Assembly (NCBI RefSeq): GCF_900091565.1
Contig: NZ_FMCV01000008.1
Span: forward strand, 62,001 to 126,000
Reading direction: 5' to 3'
Length of the DNA: 64,000 nt
Source of the DNA: Micromonospora marina
GTDB taxonomy: Bacteria > Actinomycetota > Actinomycetes > Mycobacteriales > Micromonosporaceae
Positions 48,601-57,239 of this stretch are shown here, piece after piece; the stretch's first letter is position 1, and each line of letters opens with the position of its first letter. Position numbers and translations under genes: made by a program. Under the pieces are notes generated by a model that saw nothing but the letters and a program-made list of their open reading frames with translations, did no database searches and had not been told where the DNA came from.

Positions 48601-49386
48601 ATGCCCCGTCGCGTCCGTACCGTGCTCGCCGCCGTCCTGGCGGCCGTCCTCGGCGCCGTGCTCCTGCCCGGCGTCGCCCGGGCGGCCACCGTCAACTACG
48701 TCGCCCTCGGCGACTCCTACTCCTCCGGTGTCGGCGCCGGCCCGTACGACCTGTCCACCTGTCTGCGCAGCCAGAAGTCGTACGCCCCGCTGTGGGCCGC
48801 CGCCCACTCGGTCACCAGCTTCAAGTTCCCGGCCTGCGGCGGCGCGGTCACCGCCGACGTGCTGAACAACCAGGTCGGCCAGCTCAGCAGCAGCACCACG
48901 CTCGTCACCATCACCATCGGCGGCAACGACGCCGGCTTCGCCGACGTGATGACCAGTTGCCGCTTCGGCAGCACGTCCAGCTGCGAGAGCGCGGTCAACG
49001 AGTCCAAGGCGTTCGCCACCACGACGCTGCCGGCCCGCCTCGACGCCACGTACACCGCGATCCGCAACCGGGCGCCGAACGCCCGGCTGGTGGTGCTCGG
49101 CTACCCGCGGCTGTTCGAGACCGGCTACTGCGGACTGTTCGCGATGAGCAGCTACAAGCGCACCATCCTCAACCAGGCCGCCGACACGCTCAACGGCGTC
49201 ATCGCCGGCCGGGCCGGCGCGGCCGGCGGTACGTTCGTCGACGCGCGGACGGTCTTCACCGGCCACGGCGTGTGCGCCGCCGATCCGTGGATCCGTGACG
49301 TCAGCGGCGTCATCGAGGCGTACCACCCGAACGCCAGCGGCTACCGCTACGGCTACCTGGCCGCGCTGACCGCCGCGATCGGCTGA
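48601..49386 (+). CDS. Secreted SGNH/GDSL-family esterase or lipase
   Basis: The 261-residue precursor has a Sec signal peptide (basic start, hydrophobic 8-22, likely cut after ARA at residue 28). The mature SGNH hydrolase has all blocks: GDSYSSG (nucleophile Ser39), block II glycine, GGND (block III) and HPNASG (block V with the catalytic His). It resembles Streptomyces secreted lipases with disulfides; six or more cysteines are present. Lipid or ester hydrolysis outside the cell is expected. GTGGAGG precedes the ATG. A strong terminator follows. Confidence 0.93.
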   Translation: MPRRVRTVLAAVLAAVLGAVLLPGVARAATVNYVALGDSYSSGVGAGPYDLSTCLRSQKSYAPLWAAAHSVTSFKFPACGGAVTADVLNNQVGQLSSSTTLVTITIGGNDAGFADVMTSCRFGSTSSCESAVNESKAFATTTLPARLDATYTAIRNRAPNARLVVLGYPRLFETGYCGLFAMSSYKRTILNQAADTLNGVIAGRAGAAGGTFVDARTVFTGHGVCAADPWIRDVSGVIEAYHPNASGYRYGYLAALTAAIG

Positions 49387-49397
49387 TCCGTACGACG

Positions 49398-49437
49398 AGG
49401 AGGGCCCCGCTCGGCACCCGTCGAGCGGGGCCCTCCT
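49398..49437. terminator. Terminator after the SGNH esterase gene
   Basis: A perfect 16-bp stem (49398-49413 with 49422-49437) has an 8-nt loop and starts 12 nt after the stop. Confidence 0.85.
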
Positions 49438-49493
49438 GCGGTTGCATCGAGCGTCGACAATGGTGTGACACCCTGTGCCACCCGGAGGTGACG

Positions 49494-52172
49494 ATGCGCG
49501 AACCGGTGACCCGGCCGCGGCCGGTCCGCGAGCAACTCCCGTCCGGCGGCCCGGAACTTCTCACCCTGCTGGCCCGGCTGCTGCGCCGCCCACGCCGCGG
49601 CGACCGCCGGCTGCCGCTGCTCTGGCTGGTCCGGCCCGCCGCCGACGGTGCGACAGCGGCCCTGCTGCGGCGGTTCGCGGCGCGCCGGGCCGGGCGGCGG
49701 GTGCCGCACGCAGTGCTGGACCTGGCCGGCCGGCCCGCCGGCGACGACGTCGCGGCCGTCCTGCGCGAGTTGCACCGGCAGCTCTCGGTGGAGGCGTTTG
49801 GCGCTCCCCGGCTGCGGTTCCGGCACTACCCGCTGGCCGACTGGCTGATGCACCAGACGCTCGCCGTGGACCTGGACGCCGCCGACAGCGGCCGGGCCGC
49901 GCTGGTGCGCCGCCTGCGGGACTGGCGGGGACGGCGGGCCGGGGACGACCCCCAGGTCGGCGGCGACTCCGGCCTCGGCACCGCGGTGCATCTGCTGCTC
50001 TGGCTGCTGTGGCGGGCCGTGCCCAGCGTGGTGTTCCGGATCGCCGTGTCCGGCCGGGTGCCGCTCGTGGGCCGGCAGTACCGCTGGTTCATGCGTCAGC
50101 AGTACCTGGCGCCCCGGCAGTCGGTGACGTTCCTCGGCTTCGCCGAGCGGCTCACCGCCGGGTGGCGCGACGGCGAACACCCGGCCCAGGTGGAGAAGCT
50201 GCTGCTGCACGCGTTCCTGGAGGACCTGCGCCTGGCGTACCGGCGGCGGTTCTGGCGGCCGGGAGACTGGCGCCGCACCGCCTATCCGATGCTGGTGCTC
50301 GACGGCGCCCGCCCGGACAACGTCGGGCACACGCTGGTCCGGCTCGTCGACGAGGTGCGCAACGAGACCGGCCGCAACGACCCGCTGCTCGTCGTCGCGG
50401 TCGCCGCCGACCCGCCGCCGGAACCGGCCGCGGCCCGGCCGCTCACCCAGGCCGAGGAGGTGTACGAGGAGTGGGCCGAGGCGCTGCCGGAGAACCGCCG
50501 GCTGCGCCGCCCCGGCGCCTGGCTGATGCTGCTGGAGGCGGACGACCGGGACGTCGACGTCCCGGTGGGAGGCGTCCCGCCGGCCCTGGTCGCGCCCGAC
50601 CCGCCCTGGTGGGCGCGGCGGTTCCTGCCCGCCGCGGTGGCTCTGGCGCTCGTCGCCGGGCTGGGCGTGTGGGCGCACGGACGGTGGGCGCCGGACTGCC
50701 GCCCCTGGCCCGCCGACCGGGTCTCCGTCCGGCTCGTGGGCGGGGAGTGCGTCGGCTACAGCGACACCGCCGGGCAGGTCTTCAACAGCGAGCCCGGGCA
50801 GGACCGGCTGCGCGCCGTACAGCGCCGCATCTTCGCCCAGAACCGGGCCGCCGAGGAGGTGTGGCGGCGCAGCGACCACCGCCGCCCCTACCTGACGCTT
50901 GTCTACCTGGGCAGCCTCACCGGTAACCGGACCCGGGCGGACGAGGAGTCCTACGTCTCCGAGCGGGAGGAACTGGAGGGCATGGCCACCGCCCAGTACG
51001 CCCTGCTGCAGGAGTCGGCGGCGGCGGACGACGCGGCGCTGCTGCACATCGTGGTGGCGAACGCCGGGCGGCAGATGCGGCACGCCGGCGACGCGGTACG
51101 GATGCTGGAGGGGCTGGCCCGCGACGACCCCACGGTGCTGGGCGTGGTCGGGCTGGTGGACAGCCGCACCAGTACGGCGGCGGCACTGCGCGAACTCAAC
51201 CGGGTCGGCCTGCCGGTGCTCGCCCCCACGCTGTCGGCCGACCGGATGGACGCCAACTCCAGCCTCTACCTGGCCATGTCGGCGCCGAACCGGGACCAGG
51301 CCCGGATGGTCGAGGCGTATGCCCGGCAGGTGCTGCGGGTGGGGGAGGCGCACGTCTACTGGACCACCGGCGACCGCAGCTCGCTCACCGACGACCTCTA
51401 CGTCGCCACCCTCGTCGACGGCCTGCGGGAACGCTTCGGCGACCGGATCACCCGGCTCGACGAGTGGCGCAGTGGACGGCGGCTCACCCAGGAGTGCGGC
51501 TACCCCGGGATGCTCTTCTTCGCCGGCCGCTGGTCGGAGTTCGACGGGTTCATGCGGGCGCTCAAGGAGTGCGGCGCGAACCCGCCCCGGCACCTGGTCG
51601 CCGACGACTCGGTGAACCGCTACATGGCCAACCCGGGGCTGCGCGCCAGCGCGCCGGGCAACCTGCCGGTCACGTACGTGTCGAAGGCCGCGCTGGCCAC
51701 CTGCGCGGCGCTGCGGACCGCGCAGGCCGGGCGGGACGACGCCCGCGGCAGTTTCCTCACCTGGATCGGCGCGGACGGACTGCTCGACCCGCCCCGCTGC
51801 CGCGCCGGGACCGGCCCGCCGGTCGGCGAGCGGGTCAGCCTGGCCTACGACGCGACAATGATGACGGTACGCGCGCTGGAGAGCCTCGCCGCCCGGCTGC
51901 GTCACGCGGACACCGGCCGCCGCTGGGAGCCCCGCTCGGTGAATCCGGTCGGGGTGCACGCCGAGGTGCTGCGGCAGAACGCCGCCGGCGGTTACCCGGG
52001 GGTCAGCGGCCTGATCCGGTACGCCCCGGACTCCGGCGAACCGGTGGCGAAGCGGCTGGCGCTGCTCACCGTGGCGAAGGTGCCCGATGTGGACGCCGCC
52101 CCGGTCGAGGTGTTCCACTGCGGGGTGGCCGACGCAGGCCCCGACCCCGGCTGCCGTGCCACACCACGCTAG
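49494..52172 (+). CDS. Membrane protein with degenerate NTPase-like domain and periplasmic-binding-like outside domain
   Basis: This 892-residue protein has three parts. The N-terminal about 370 residues resemble a P-loop NTPase but the loop reads VRPAADGATAALLRRF (about 46-61), lacking GxGK[ST]. A Walker B-like strand YPMLVLDGARPDN is near 264. One membrane helix follows (about 372-395). The C-terminal about 470 residues look like a type I periplasmic-binding fold (Peripla_BP_6-like: VLGVVGLVDSRTSTAAALRE, GLPVLAPTLSADRMD, VSLAYDATMMTVRALESLA). No ABC permease or ATPase is adjacent, so it may be a sensor rather than a transporter part. ATG 49494 is chosen for GGAGG spacing of 5; GTG 49488 overlaps that site. 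Confidence 0.75.
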   Translation: MREPVTRPRPVREQLPSGGPELLTLLARLLRRPRRGDRRLPLLWLVRPAADGATAALLRRFAARRAGRRVPHAVLDLAGRPAGDDVAAVLRELHRQLSVEAFGAPRLRFRHYPLADWLMHQTLAVDLDAADSGRAALVRRLRDWRGRRAGDDPQVGGDSGLGTAVHLLLWLLWRAVPSVVFRIAVSGRVPLVGRQYRWFMRQQYLAPRQSVTFLGFAERLTAGWRDGEHPAQVEKLLLHAFLEDLRLAYRRRFWRPGDWRRTAYPMLVLDGARPDNVGHTLVRLVDEVRNETGRNDPLLVVAVAADPPPEPAAARPLTQAEEVYEEWAEALPENRRLRRPGAWLMLLEADDRDVDVPVGGVPPALVAPDPPWWARRFLPAAVALALVAGLGVWAHGRWAPDCRPWPADRVSVRLVGGECVGYSDTAGQVFNSEPGQDRLRAVQRRIFAQNRAAEEVWRRSDHRRPYLTLVYLGSLTGNRTRADEESYVSEREELEGMATAQYALLQESAAADDAALLHIVVANAGRQMRHAGDAVRMLEGLARDDPTVLGVVGLVDSRTSTAAALRELNRVGLPVLAPTLSADRMDANSSLYLAMSAPNRDQARMVEAYARQVLRVGEAHVYWTTGDRSSLTDDLYVATLVDGLRERFGDRITRLDEWRSGRRLTQECGYPGMLFFAGRWSEFDGFMRALKECGANPPRHLVADDSVNRYMANPGLRASAPGNLPVTYVSKAALATCAALRTAQAGRDDARGSFLTWIGADGLLDPPRCRAGTGPPVGERVSLAYDATMMTVRALESLAARLRHADTGRRWEPRSVNPVGVHAEVLRQNAAGGYPGVSGLIRYAPDSGEPVAKRLALLTVAKVPDVDAAPVEVFHCGVADAGPDPGCRATPR

Positions 52173-52177
52173 ACGAG

Positions 52178-52223
52178 ATCTTGGTACGTGGGCGCCCCTC
52201 GCGGGCCGTGCGCGTACCAAGAT
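52178..52223. terminator. Long inverted repeat after the ligand-binding membrane gene
   Basis: ATCTTGGTACG (52178-52188) pairs with CGTACCAAGAT (52213-52223); the stem extends two more pairs inward with one G-T. The 24-nt interior is GC-rich. It lies 5 nt after the stop and marks the left edge of the restriction-modification block. Confidence 0.6.
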
Positions 52224-52347
52224 TCATGGGAACGAAGGGCTCAGCGGGTTCTGTCGGATACCTGATTCCGGCGTTCGATTGTGCTGCGTCAAGCATCGAT
52301 CGTTTCTATCCTGACGTGTTCATTCCCGGCGACGCGCGTGGAGAGCT

Positions 52348-55300
52348 GTGGATCAGCGACAGGTACGACGGCTGGCGGAGCAGTCCGCCAACTTCGGATT
52401 CCTCAAGGATCATCCGCTTCTGGTCTGGTACGGCGCTGGAGCCGAGCTGCTCGTCTACGTCGACGCGCAGGCGGCGATGTTCAAGATCCGTGCCTTCGGC
52501 GACGAGCTGGCGAAGGACCTGGTGCGCCGCACCGACGCCCGGCCGCAGTCGGAGAAGTTCTTCCACCGGGTGCAGGCGCTCCAGGCCAACGGCACTCTCG
52601 TCCCGGAGATCTACCGTGCGTTCGATCGGTTGCGTGACCAGGGCAACCGCGCCGTACACGATCATCTGGGTGAGGTGCGCGCGGCGCTGGAGCTGCTGCG
52701 GACCTGTTTCGAGCTGGGCGTCTGGTTCCATCGCGCGCTGACCGGCGACCGCTCGCCGATCGGTTTTGTCCCGCCCACGCCGCCTCCCCAGCAGGTGCCC
52801 CAGAGCGTCGCCGAGGCGCTTGCGGCCGAGCTTGAGCGCTACAAGAACGAGCTGGCGCAGACCAAGCTGCTGCTCGACGGCAAGCTGTCCCTGGTGCAGG
52901 CCCAGGCCGACGCGCAGGCGGCGGCGGAACAGGCGGTCCACGCGGCGAGCGCCCGCCAGGGCGAGGCCGCCGCCCTGGTGGCGAGCCTGGAGCCGGCGGC
53001 GCACGAGGCGCAGCGGGCCGCCGAGCAGCGGAAGCCGGCACGGGTCTCCGCCGCCCGGCGGGAGGAGTTCATCGCCCGTGCCCGCCGCGCCTCCCACGAA
53101 CCACTAAACGAGGTGCAGACCCGGGCTGAGATCGACAGGCAGTTGCGAGCCGCCGGCTGGGTGGTGCAGGACGAGAACCAGATCAACCTGTTCGCGGCCA
53201 CCGGCGTCGCCGTCCGCGAGGTGACGCTCGCCACCGGCCGCGCCGACTACCTGCTCTACGTGGACCAGCGACTTGTCGGGGTGATCGAGGCGAAGCGGGA
53301 GGGCACCGCCCCGCGCGGAGTCGAGGCGCAGCTCGACCGTTACCTGAGCGGGCTGACCCCGGCGCAGAAGCTCAGCGCCTGGCGGCGGGACGAACCGTTG
53401 CCGTTCGGGTACGTCGCCACCGGCACGGAGACCGCCTTCGTCAACCGGCTGGACCCGTTCCCGCGTACCCGGGAGGTCTTCGCCTTCCACCAGCCCGCGA
53501 CCCTCGCCCGGTGGATGCGGGAGGCCGACGACGACCGGGCCGCACCGACGCTGCGGGCCCGGCTGCGGCGGATGCCGGCGCTGGACCGGCTCGGTCTGCG
53601 ACCCGCGCAGGTCGATGCCGTCGCAGGGCTGGAACGGTCGCTGGCCGAGGACCGTCCGCGGTCGCTGATCCAGATGGCGACCGGTGCGGGCAAGACCTTC
53701 ACCGCGGTGACCGCCAGCTACCGGCTGCTCAAGCACGCCCGCGCCGCCCGGATCCTCTTCCTGGTCGACCGCAACAACCTCGGCAAGCAGACGCTGCGGG
53801 AGTACGCCAGTTACCAGGCTCCCGACGACGGGCGGAAGTTCACCGACCTCTACAACGTGGACCGGCTCTCCAGCACCGGCATGCTCGACTCGTCAGCCGT
53901 GGTCATCTCCACCATTCAGCGACTCTACGGCGCGCTGCGTGGCGTCGAGCTGCCCGACGTCGACGTGGACGATCGCGACTACGACAGCTACGACCTGGAC
54001 GAGCCGGCCGAGGTGGCCTACAACCCGCAGCTTCCGCCGGAGACGTTCGACCTGATCGTGGTGGACGAGTGCCACCGCTCGATCTACGGCAAGTGGCGGG
54101 CGGTCATCGAGTACTTCGACGCGTTCGTGGTCGGGCTGACCGCCACGCCGGTCAAGCAGACACTCGGCTTTTTCCAGCAGAACCTGGTCTCCGAGTACAC
54201 CTACGAGCAGGCCGTCGCCGACGGGGTCAACGTTGACTTCGACGTCTACCGGATCAAGACCGAGATCACCGAGAGCGGCGCGGACATTGAGGCCGGCACC
54301 GTCGTGCCGTTGCGGGACCGGCGTACCCGCGCTGAGCGCTATCAGGAGCTGGAGGACGACTTCACGTACGGCGGCAGCCAGGTCGGGCGGTCGGTGATCT
54401 CGAAGGGCCAGCTCAAACTGGTGCTGGAGACGTTCCGGGACAAGCTCTTCGAGGAGATCTTCCCGGGCCGGTCGACAGTGCCGAAGACACTGATCTTCGC
54501 GCGGGACGACAACCACGCCGAGGAGATCGTGCAGATGGTCCGGCTCGTCTTCAACCGGGGCAACGACTTCGTCAAGAAGATCACGTACGCCTCGCGGCGC
54601 GAGGGCGACAACCCGGACACGCTGATCCAGTCGTTCCGCAACAGCCCCGAGCTGCGGATCGCGGTGACCGTGGACATGATCGCCACCGGCACGGACGTCC
54701 GGCCCCTGGAGTGCGTCTTCTTCCTGCGCCCGGTGCGCAGCTCCACCTACTTCGAGCAGATGAAGGGGCGCGGCGCCCGGACCATCGACGCCGCCGACTT
54801 CCAGGCCGTCACGCCGGACGCCGAGGTCAAGGACCGCTTCGTCATCGTCGACGCGGTCGGTGTCACCGAGGCCGACCTGGACGAGGCGGTCCCGCTGCAA
54901 CGCCATACGGAACGCCAGATCTCGCTGCGCGACCTGCTCCGCAAGGCCGGCACGCTGACCGCCGACGCCGACGAGGTGGCCACGCTCGCCTCCCGGCTGG
55001 CCCGGCTCAACCAGCAGCTCGCCGACGACGAACGCGCCGAGCTGGCCGACCTCGCCGGTCAGCCGCTCAGGGACATCGTGCGTGGCCTCACCGACGCGGT
55101 GGCCCCGGAACAGCTCAACCCGGCGACTCAGGCCGGCCCGGCTGCGGTGCGGGATCTGCTGGCCGGCGCGCTGCGCCCGCTCGCCGCGAACCCGCCTCTG
55201 CGGGAACGCATCCTGGAGATCCGCCGGGCACACGACATCACCATCGACGAAGTGAACGCCGACCGCCTGATCTCGGCGCAGGGCGTGCCGGCCGAGGAAC

Positions 55301-55839
55301 GCGCCCAGGTCACTGTCAAGAGCTGGCACGACTACCTGGAGGAGCACCGCGACGAGATCACCGCGTTGCAGGTCTTCTACGAGGGCCGGGGCCGGGTGGG
55401 TTACGAGCAGCTCAAGGAACTGGCCGCGCGGATCGCCCGGCCGCCGCAGGCGTGGACGCCGGAGTCGCTGTGGAAGTCGTACGTCCTGCTCGGGCGCACC
55501 GCCGAGGCTCCCGGCAGCCGGGGCATCACCGATCTTGTCAGCCTCGTACGGTATGAGTTGGGGCTGGATCAGGAGCTGCGCCCGTACCGAAGCCTGGTCG
55601 AGGAACGCTTCCGTGGGTGGCTGCTGCGGCAGGAGCAGGCGGGCGCTACGTTCACTGCCGATCAGGCGTGGTGGCTGGAGAGGATCAAAGACGTGATAGC
55701 GGTCAGCGTGGAGATCAGCCCGGACGACCTGGAGGGCGCGCCGTTCACCGAGCGGGGTGGCATCGACGGGTACGCGGGCGCATTCGGTGAGCGCGCCGAG
55801 CCACTGCTGACGGAGCTGAACCAGGAGTTGTCCGCGTGA
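52348..55839 (+). CDS. hsdR: Type I restriction enzyme R subunit
   Basis: This 1163-residue motor/nuclease subunit begins with a DUF4145-like helical domain (about 15-130) and a coiled coil (about 150-235). The nuclease domain follows (about 250-400; RADYLLYVDQRLVGVIEAKR has the acidic and ExK residues). The superfamily 2 helicase has Walker A ATGAGKT (about 444), VVDECHRSIYG (about 573), LTATPVKQT and the motif VI region QMKGRGAR (about 808). The EcoEI-type C-terminal region binds the M subunit. It cleaves unmodified DNA after translocation. GTG 52348 has GTGGAGAG upstream. Its stop overlaps the hsdS start (GTGA). Confidence 0.95.
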   Translation: MDQRQVRRLAEQSANFGFLKDHPLLVWYGAGAELLVYVDAQAAMFKIRAFGDELAKDLVRRTDARPQSEKFFHRVQALQANGTLVPEIYRAFDRLRDQGNRAVHDHLGEVRAALELLRTCFELGVWFHRALTGDRSPIGFVPPTPPPQQVPQSVAEALAAELERYKNELAQTKLLLDGKLSLVQAQADAQAAAEQAVHAASARQGEAAALVASLEPAAHEAQRAAEQRKPARVSAARREEFIARARRASHEPLNEVQTRAEIDRQLRAAGWVVQDENQINLFAATGVAVREVTLATGRADYLLYVDQRLVGVIEAKREGTAPRGVEAQLDRYLSGLTPAQKLSAWRRDEPLPFGYVATGTETAFVNRLDPFPRTREVFAFHQPATLARWMREADDDRAAPTLRARLRRMPALDRLGLRPAQVDAVAGLERSLAEDRPRSLIQMATGAGKTFTAVTASYRLLKHARAARILFLVDRNNLGKQTLREYASYQAPDDGRKFTDLYNVDRLSSTGMLDSSAVVISTIQRLYGALRGVELPDVDVDDRDYDSYDLDEPAEVAYNPQLPPETFDLIVVDECHRSIYGKWRAVIEYFDAFVVGLTATPVKQTLGFFQQNLVSEYTYEQAVADGVNVDFDVYRIKTEITESGADIEAGTVVPLRDRRTRAERYQELEDDFTYGGSQVGRSVISKGQLKLVLETFRDKLFEEIFPGRSTVPKTLIFARDDNHAEEIVQMVRLVFNRGNDFVKKITYASRREGDNPDTLIQSFRNSPELRIAVTVDMIATGTDVRPLECVFFLRPVRSSTYFEQMKGRGARTIDAADFQAVTPDAEVKDRFVIVDAVGVTEADLDEAVPLQRHTERQISLRDLLRKAGTLTADADEVATLASRLARLNQQLADDERAELADLAGQPLRDIVRGLTDAVAPEQLNPATQAGPAAVRDLLAGALRPLAANPPLRERILEIRRAHDITIDEVNADRLISAQGVPAEERAQVTVKSWHDYLEEHRDEITALQVFYEGRGRVGYEQLKELAARIARPPQAWTPESLWKSYVLLGRTAEAPGSRGITDLVSLVRYELGLDQELRPYRSLVEERFRGWLLRQEQAGATFTADQAWWLERIKDVIAVSVEISPDDLEGAPFTERGGIDGYAGAFGERAEPLLTELNQELSA

Positions 55840-57239
55840 CGCAACTGCCGGCTGGATGGGTTGAAGCGGCGCTGGGTCAGATCGCGGATACATCTCTGGG
55901 CAAGATGCTCGATCGTGCAAGATCCTCGGGCGATCATCTGCGTCCATATCTACGTAACGTCAACGTTCAGTGGGGGCGCATCGACTCGTCCGACGTCCTG
56001 ACAATGGACATACCGCCTGAGCAGGAAGAGCATTTTAGACTCCGGAACGGCGACCTTCTGATTTGTGAGGGTGGCGAGATCGGTCGGTGTGCGGTATGGA
56101 GTGGCGGCGACGCCTATATGGCATTCCAGAAGGCGCTGCACCGGGTGCGCCCTCTCGGTGGCATAGATTCGCGCTACCTGCGCTACCTGCTTGAGCATCT
56201 CAGCCTCCGTGGCTTACTGGCGCGTTGGGCTACCGGAAGCACGATCAAACATCTCCCCCAAGAGCAACTTCGGCAGCTTCCTGTGCCGCTGCCGCCGCTG
56301 GCGGAGCAGCGACGGATCGTCGCCAACTTAGATGAATACCTATCACGGCACATCGCGGCGGGAGTCCTTATTGCAGAATCTCGGAAAAGGATTTCGCGGC
56401 TTCGCCGTCGCGTTCTTCAGAAGGTTGTCGAGCAGGAGTCTGCGCGGGCAGCAGTGGAGTCTGCCTCGATCGCATCTCTGGCGACCTCAGTACGCAACGG
56501 GGTGTTCGTGTCGCGCCCCAGCTCCGAGCCTTGCGGCGTTCCCATCCTACGGATCGGATCCGTCCGGCCACTTTCGCTCGACATCTCGGACGTTCGTTAT
56601 TCTGGTCGAGGTCCGGATGACCTGAGGGCGCGGGGCAGTCTGCTGCATGAGGGGGATCTGCTATTCACGCGCTACAACGGGAACCCGGAGTATGTCGGAG
56701 CGTGTGCTTTCGTGCCCCAAGGCGTTGGTGATCTCACCTATCCTGACAAATTGATTCGTGTCGTCCTTGATCGGGGCAAGGCGCTTCCGGAATATGTTGC
56801 TATGGCTTGTAGCGTTGGCGGGGGGCGTGAGCAGATCAGAGGTATGGTGAAGACCACCGCTGGTCAGGCGGGGATATCGGGTCGCGATTTGAAGTCCGTG
56901 ACGCTGGATCTCCCGCCGATTGAGGAGCAACAACGCCGTGTCGAGCTATTTGGAAGGTTCGATGCGGAAATCTCGCGCCTGGACGCCTTGCTCACCGAAG
57001 TTGAACACCGAGCCAGGTTGCTTCGGTCGTCACTGCTAGCGGAGGCTTTTGCCGGGCGGCTCGTGCCGCAGGATCCGGACGACGAGCCGGCGTCTGAGCT
57101 GCTTGCCCGGATTCGGGCCGAGCGGGCAGCCGCCGCGCCGAAGCAGAAAGCACGCGCATCGCGTACCCGGAAAGAGCTGGCGGCACCGCCGACCAGGGTG
57201 ACCGGCAACAACTATCAGCAGGAGGCACTGCCGCTGTGA
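55836..57239 (+). CDS. hsdS: Type I restriction-modification specificity subunit
   Basis: This 467-residue protein has two target-recognition domains (about 5-150 and 205-375). Each is followed by a conserved helical spacer: LPPLAEQRRIVANLDEYL (about 152-200) and LPPIEEQQRRVELFGRFD (about 358-410). Each half reads one part of a split DNA target, which cannot be deduced here. The coding sequence is visibly more A/T-rich than its neighbours and holds two in-frame TTA leucine codons (56214 and 56328), rare in this genome type. This suggests recent transfer or domain swapping. GTG 55836 overlaps the hsdR stop; its TGA overlaps the hsdM start. Confidence 0.93.
   Translation: MTQLPAGWVEAALGQIADTSLGKMLDRARSSGDHLRPYLRNVNVQWGRIDSSDVLTMDIPPEQEEHFRLRNGDLLICEGGEIGRCAVWSGGDAYMAFQKALHRVRPLGGIDSRYLRYLLEHLSLRGLLARWATGSTIKHLPQEQLRQLPVPLPPLAEQRRIVANLDEYLSRHIAAGVLIAESRKRISRLRRRVLQKVVEQESARAAVESASIASLATSVRNGVFVSRPSSEPCGVPILRIGSVRPLSLDISDVRYSGRGPDDLRARGSLLHEGDLLFTRYNGNPEYVGACAFVPQGVGDLTYPDKLIRVVLDRGKALPEYVAMACSVGGGREQIRGMVKTTAGQAGISGRDLKSVTLDLPPIEEQQRRVELFGRFDAEISRLDALLTEVEHRARLLRSSLLAEAFAGRLVPQDPDDEPASELLARIRAERAAAAPKQKARASRTRKELAAPPTRVTGNNYQQEALPL

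Noticed and set aside
52178..52223. Terminal inverted repeat of an insertion sequence
   Set aside because: Both arms lie within 46 bp with no transposase between or beside them; a hairpin fits better.
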